7,769 bases of DNA from Chloroflexota bacterium (GTDB taxonomy: Bacteria > Chloroflexota > Dehalococcoidia > Lucifugimonadales > UBA826): assembly GCA_002718095.1 (NCBI GenBank), contig PBDP01000004.1:150467-158235 (forward strand), given 5' to 3'. The notes beneath the pieces were generated by a model. That model searched no databases. It worked only from the letters and a program-made list of their open reading frames with translations, and was not told the origin of the DNA. A program made the position numbers and the translations under genes. Positions 6,651 to 7,769 of this stretch are shown in pieces; position 1 is the first letter of the stretch, and each line of letters begins with the position of its first letter.

Positions 6651-7566
6651 ATAGGGCATTTCGTATATCTGCAAACAGGTATATCGTCGCCCAACTTCTA
6701 TAAGGAGACCATATATTTGAGTAATCTAAAATCTGAGCATCTGACATTAGAGATTTTCTTTTCAATTTTTCTGTTATTATTTTCTGCAATGCTAAATCTC
6801 CAGATGGAAATCCGTCTTCGAATCCTAAAGAACCTATTAGTAGCCATTGAGCAGTCCAAATCCCTACACCTCTTAGTTTTATTAAATCCGTCATTGATGT
6901 TTCGTAGCTAGAATTGGATAAATTGTTTAAATTGAGTTCATTGGTACATATAGATTTTGCTATTCCCCAAATATATTCTGCTTTTCTATAACTAAATTTA
7001 TTGGCATGTAATTCGTCAATACCAACAGACATTATTTTCTCAGGAGTAGGAAATACGTAGTGAGTATCTCCATTTATGGTTAGTGATTCACCATATTTCT
7101 CTATTAGTAAACTCCGAAGCATATTGGCAACAGTAGTATTTATTTGTTGTCCGACTATTGCTGTCACTAATCCTTCAAATATAGAATTTGATTGAGGTAT
7201 GTGGAGACCCTTATATTTGTTAATTAAAGGTCCTAGAATAGGATCTGATTCATGCGCTTCATAAAATGAATTAGGGTTTTGGTGTAATCCCAATATTCTG
7301 GATAGTATATCTGTTGTTTCTTTTATATCTTGGTCAGATAAGTTGTCTCCTGTAATAGTAACTTCCAAAGAATCAGACTTGTCAGTAACTTCTGATAGTA
7401 ATAAACCGCTACTAGATTTAATAACTTTTTTGTAAGTTACTGAGTCATAAAACGTTGTAGAAACCCTTCCGTTAGGAGAAATACCTTCAGGAGAAAATAA
7501 GAAATCACATGTTTTATTGAAACTATATCCTTTTGGAGTTTCAATAAAACATGTTTTTATCTGCAT
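6649..7566 (-). CDS. AlkA-like DNA-3-methyladenine glycosylase II (HhH-GPD superfamily)
   Basis: This base-excision repair enzyme cleaves damaged, typically alkylated, purines from DNA. The 305 residues comprise an N-terminal AlkA-N-like domain (about 1-115), then the helical core with FEGLVTAIVGQQINTTVA (130-147). The helix-hairpin-helix LIKLRGVGIWTAQWLL (228-243) follows, then the catalytic Asp257 in FPSGDLALQK and the closing block WSPYRSWATIYLF (286-298), which matches AlkA WKPWRSYA. No iron-sulfur cysteines are present. The first ATG (7566) is the only sensible start: the next Met is residue 149, and AGGT lies 8 nt before it inside the upstream gene. That gene's stop is 2 bp away, so the two are co-transcribed and probably coupled. 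A 17-bp perfect inverted repeat falls in codons 5-20. The adaptive-response link seen in E. coli cannot be judged here. Confidence 0.92.
   Translation of the reverse strand: MQIKTCFIETPKGYSFNKTCDFLFSPEGISPNGRVSTTFYDSVTYKKVIKSSSGLLLSEVTDKSDSLEVTITGDNLSDQDIKETTDILSRILGLHQNPNSFYEAHESDPILGPLINKYKGLHIPQSNSIFEGLVTAIVGQQINTTVANMLRSLLIEKYGESLTINGDTHYVFPTPEKIMSVGIDELHANKFSYRKAEYIWGIAKSICTNELNLNNLSNSSYETSMTDLIKLRGVGIWTAQWLLIGSLGFEDGFPSGDLALQKIITEKLKRKSLMSDAQILDYSNIWSPYRSWATIYLFADIRNAL
7507..7554 (-). repeat. 17-bp perfect inverted repeat inside the start of the glycosylase gene
   Basis: ACATGTTTTATTGAAAC (7507-7523) is exactly complementary to 7538-7554 across a 14-nt spacer. In the mRNA the stem runs from +13 to +60 relative to the ATG, so a ribosome initiating at 7566 would meet it at once. 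Each arm carries ACATGT, and both encode Lys-Thr-Cys through AAA ACA TGT (codons 4-6 and 18-20). The 12-mer AAAACATGTTTT at 7546-7557 is itself a palindrome. The mRNA loop contains AAGGA. It may be a translational control hairpin or a protein-binding site. Confidence 0.85.
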
Positions 7567-7568
7567 TG

Positions 7569-7769
7569 TTATTTACCTGAAATAGTTACTCCTGCCATAT
7601 CTTCCATAAAATTTGATATAGCGGAGTGATCCAAATCGCCTTTATTGTCATTAATTAATGAACCAATGATTTGTTGAACTAAACTTGTTATTACTAGTGG
7701 TACCCCTACCTCTCTACCTGTAAGTATTGCGTTGTGCAAGTCTTTTTGATGTAAATTGATTCTGAATCC
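7569..7769 (-). CDS. 2-hydroxy-3-oxopropionate reductase / 3-hydroxyisobutyrate dehydrogenase-like, C-terminal part
   Basis: Only the last 66 codons are inside the window, and the start lies beyond 7769. The sequence GFRINLHQKDLHNAI, followed by GREVGVPL and a GDLDHSAI block, is characteristic of the all-helical C-terminal domain of the beta-hydroxyacid dehydrogenase family (GarR, GlxR, MmsB). These enzymes reduce tartronate semialdehyde or oxidise 3-hydroxyisobutyrate with NAD(P). The Rossmann domain and the catalytic lysine are out of view, so the exact substrate is open. A GarR-like role would fit the sugar-acid dehydratases nearby. The TAA ends 2 bp before the glycosylase ATG, and the gene supplies that gene's Shine-Dalgarno, so the pair is one operon. 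Confidence 0.85.
   Translation of the reverse strand, partial: GFRINLHQKDLHNAILTGREVGVPLVITSLVQQIIGSLINDNKGDLDHSAISNFMEDMAGVTISGK

Noticed and set aside
6717-6911. 64-residue plus-strand ORF
   Set aside because: It is antisense to the catalytic part of the glycosylase gene.
7383-7442. 10-bp inverted repeat TCAGTAACTT / AAGTTACTGA inside the glycosylase gene
   Set aside because: The arms are 42 nt apart and short enough to be chance in AT-rich sequence.
6649-7566. Possibility that the two inverted repeats flanking the glycosylase are mobile-element ends
   Set aside because: The arms share no sequence, there is no transposase or target duplication, and one repeat lies inside the coding frame.

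Overview
The window is AT-rich (roughly one-third GC by eye) and carries ordinary bacterial chromosomal genes: a complete gyrA, two enolase-superfamily sugar-acid dehydratases, a crotonase-fold enzyme, a PuuD-like amidotransferase relative, an AlkA-type DNA glycosylase and the end of a beta-hydroxyacid dehydrogenase. Several enolase-superfamily and hydroxyacid-dehydrogenase genes beside housekeeping genes in a low-GC genome recalls marine SAR202-type Chloroflexota, which are known for many COG4948 paralogs. That placement is an inference and is weak. I see no phage, IS element, CRISPR, tRNA or rRNA.

Layout. (1) 1-872, plus strand: a mandelate-racemase-type enolase-superfamily gene cut by the left edge, with an odd repeat-rich patch where catalytic residues are expected. 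(2) 873-995: a convergent gap with one short unrecognised ORF overlapping the preceding stop as TAATG. (3) 996-2301, minus strand: an L-rhamnonate-dehydratase-like gene followed by a small overlapping gene for a Cys/His (zinc-ribbon-like) protein. (4) 2302-2414: a divergent control region with a near-palindrome. (5) 2415-3861, plus strand: an enoyl-CoA hydratase/isomerase, then, 19 bp later, a class I glutamine-amidotransferase-like protein that has lost the Cys, His and Glu of its triad. (6) 3862-4034: a leader with a perfect extended -10 promoter for gyrA. (7) 4035-6575: gyrA, with Gly and Ala at the two residues that normally anchor quinolones. (8) 6576-6650: a convergent junction with two hairpins, one an 18-bp perfect stem. 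(9) 6649-7769, minus strand: an AlkA-like glycosylase gene, 2 bp behind the end of a 2-hydroxy-3-oxopropionate reductase-like gene.

How they may work together. The two dehydratases and the hydroxyacid reductase fit oxidative breakdown of sugar acids, and the crotonase could act on acyl-CoA intermediates, but no complete pathway is visible. The most unusual items are the amidotransferase pseudoenzyme, the natural GyrA substitutions, and the perfect inverted repeats, one of which is a 17-bp stem inside the first 20 codons of the glycosylase gene. I found no clearly new multi-gene system.
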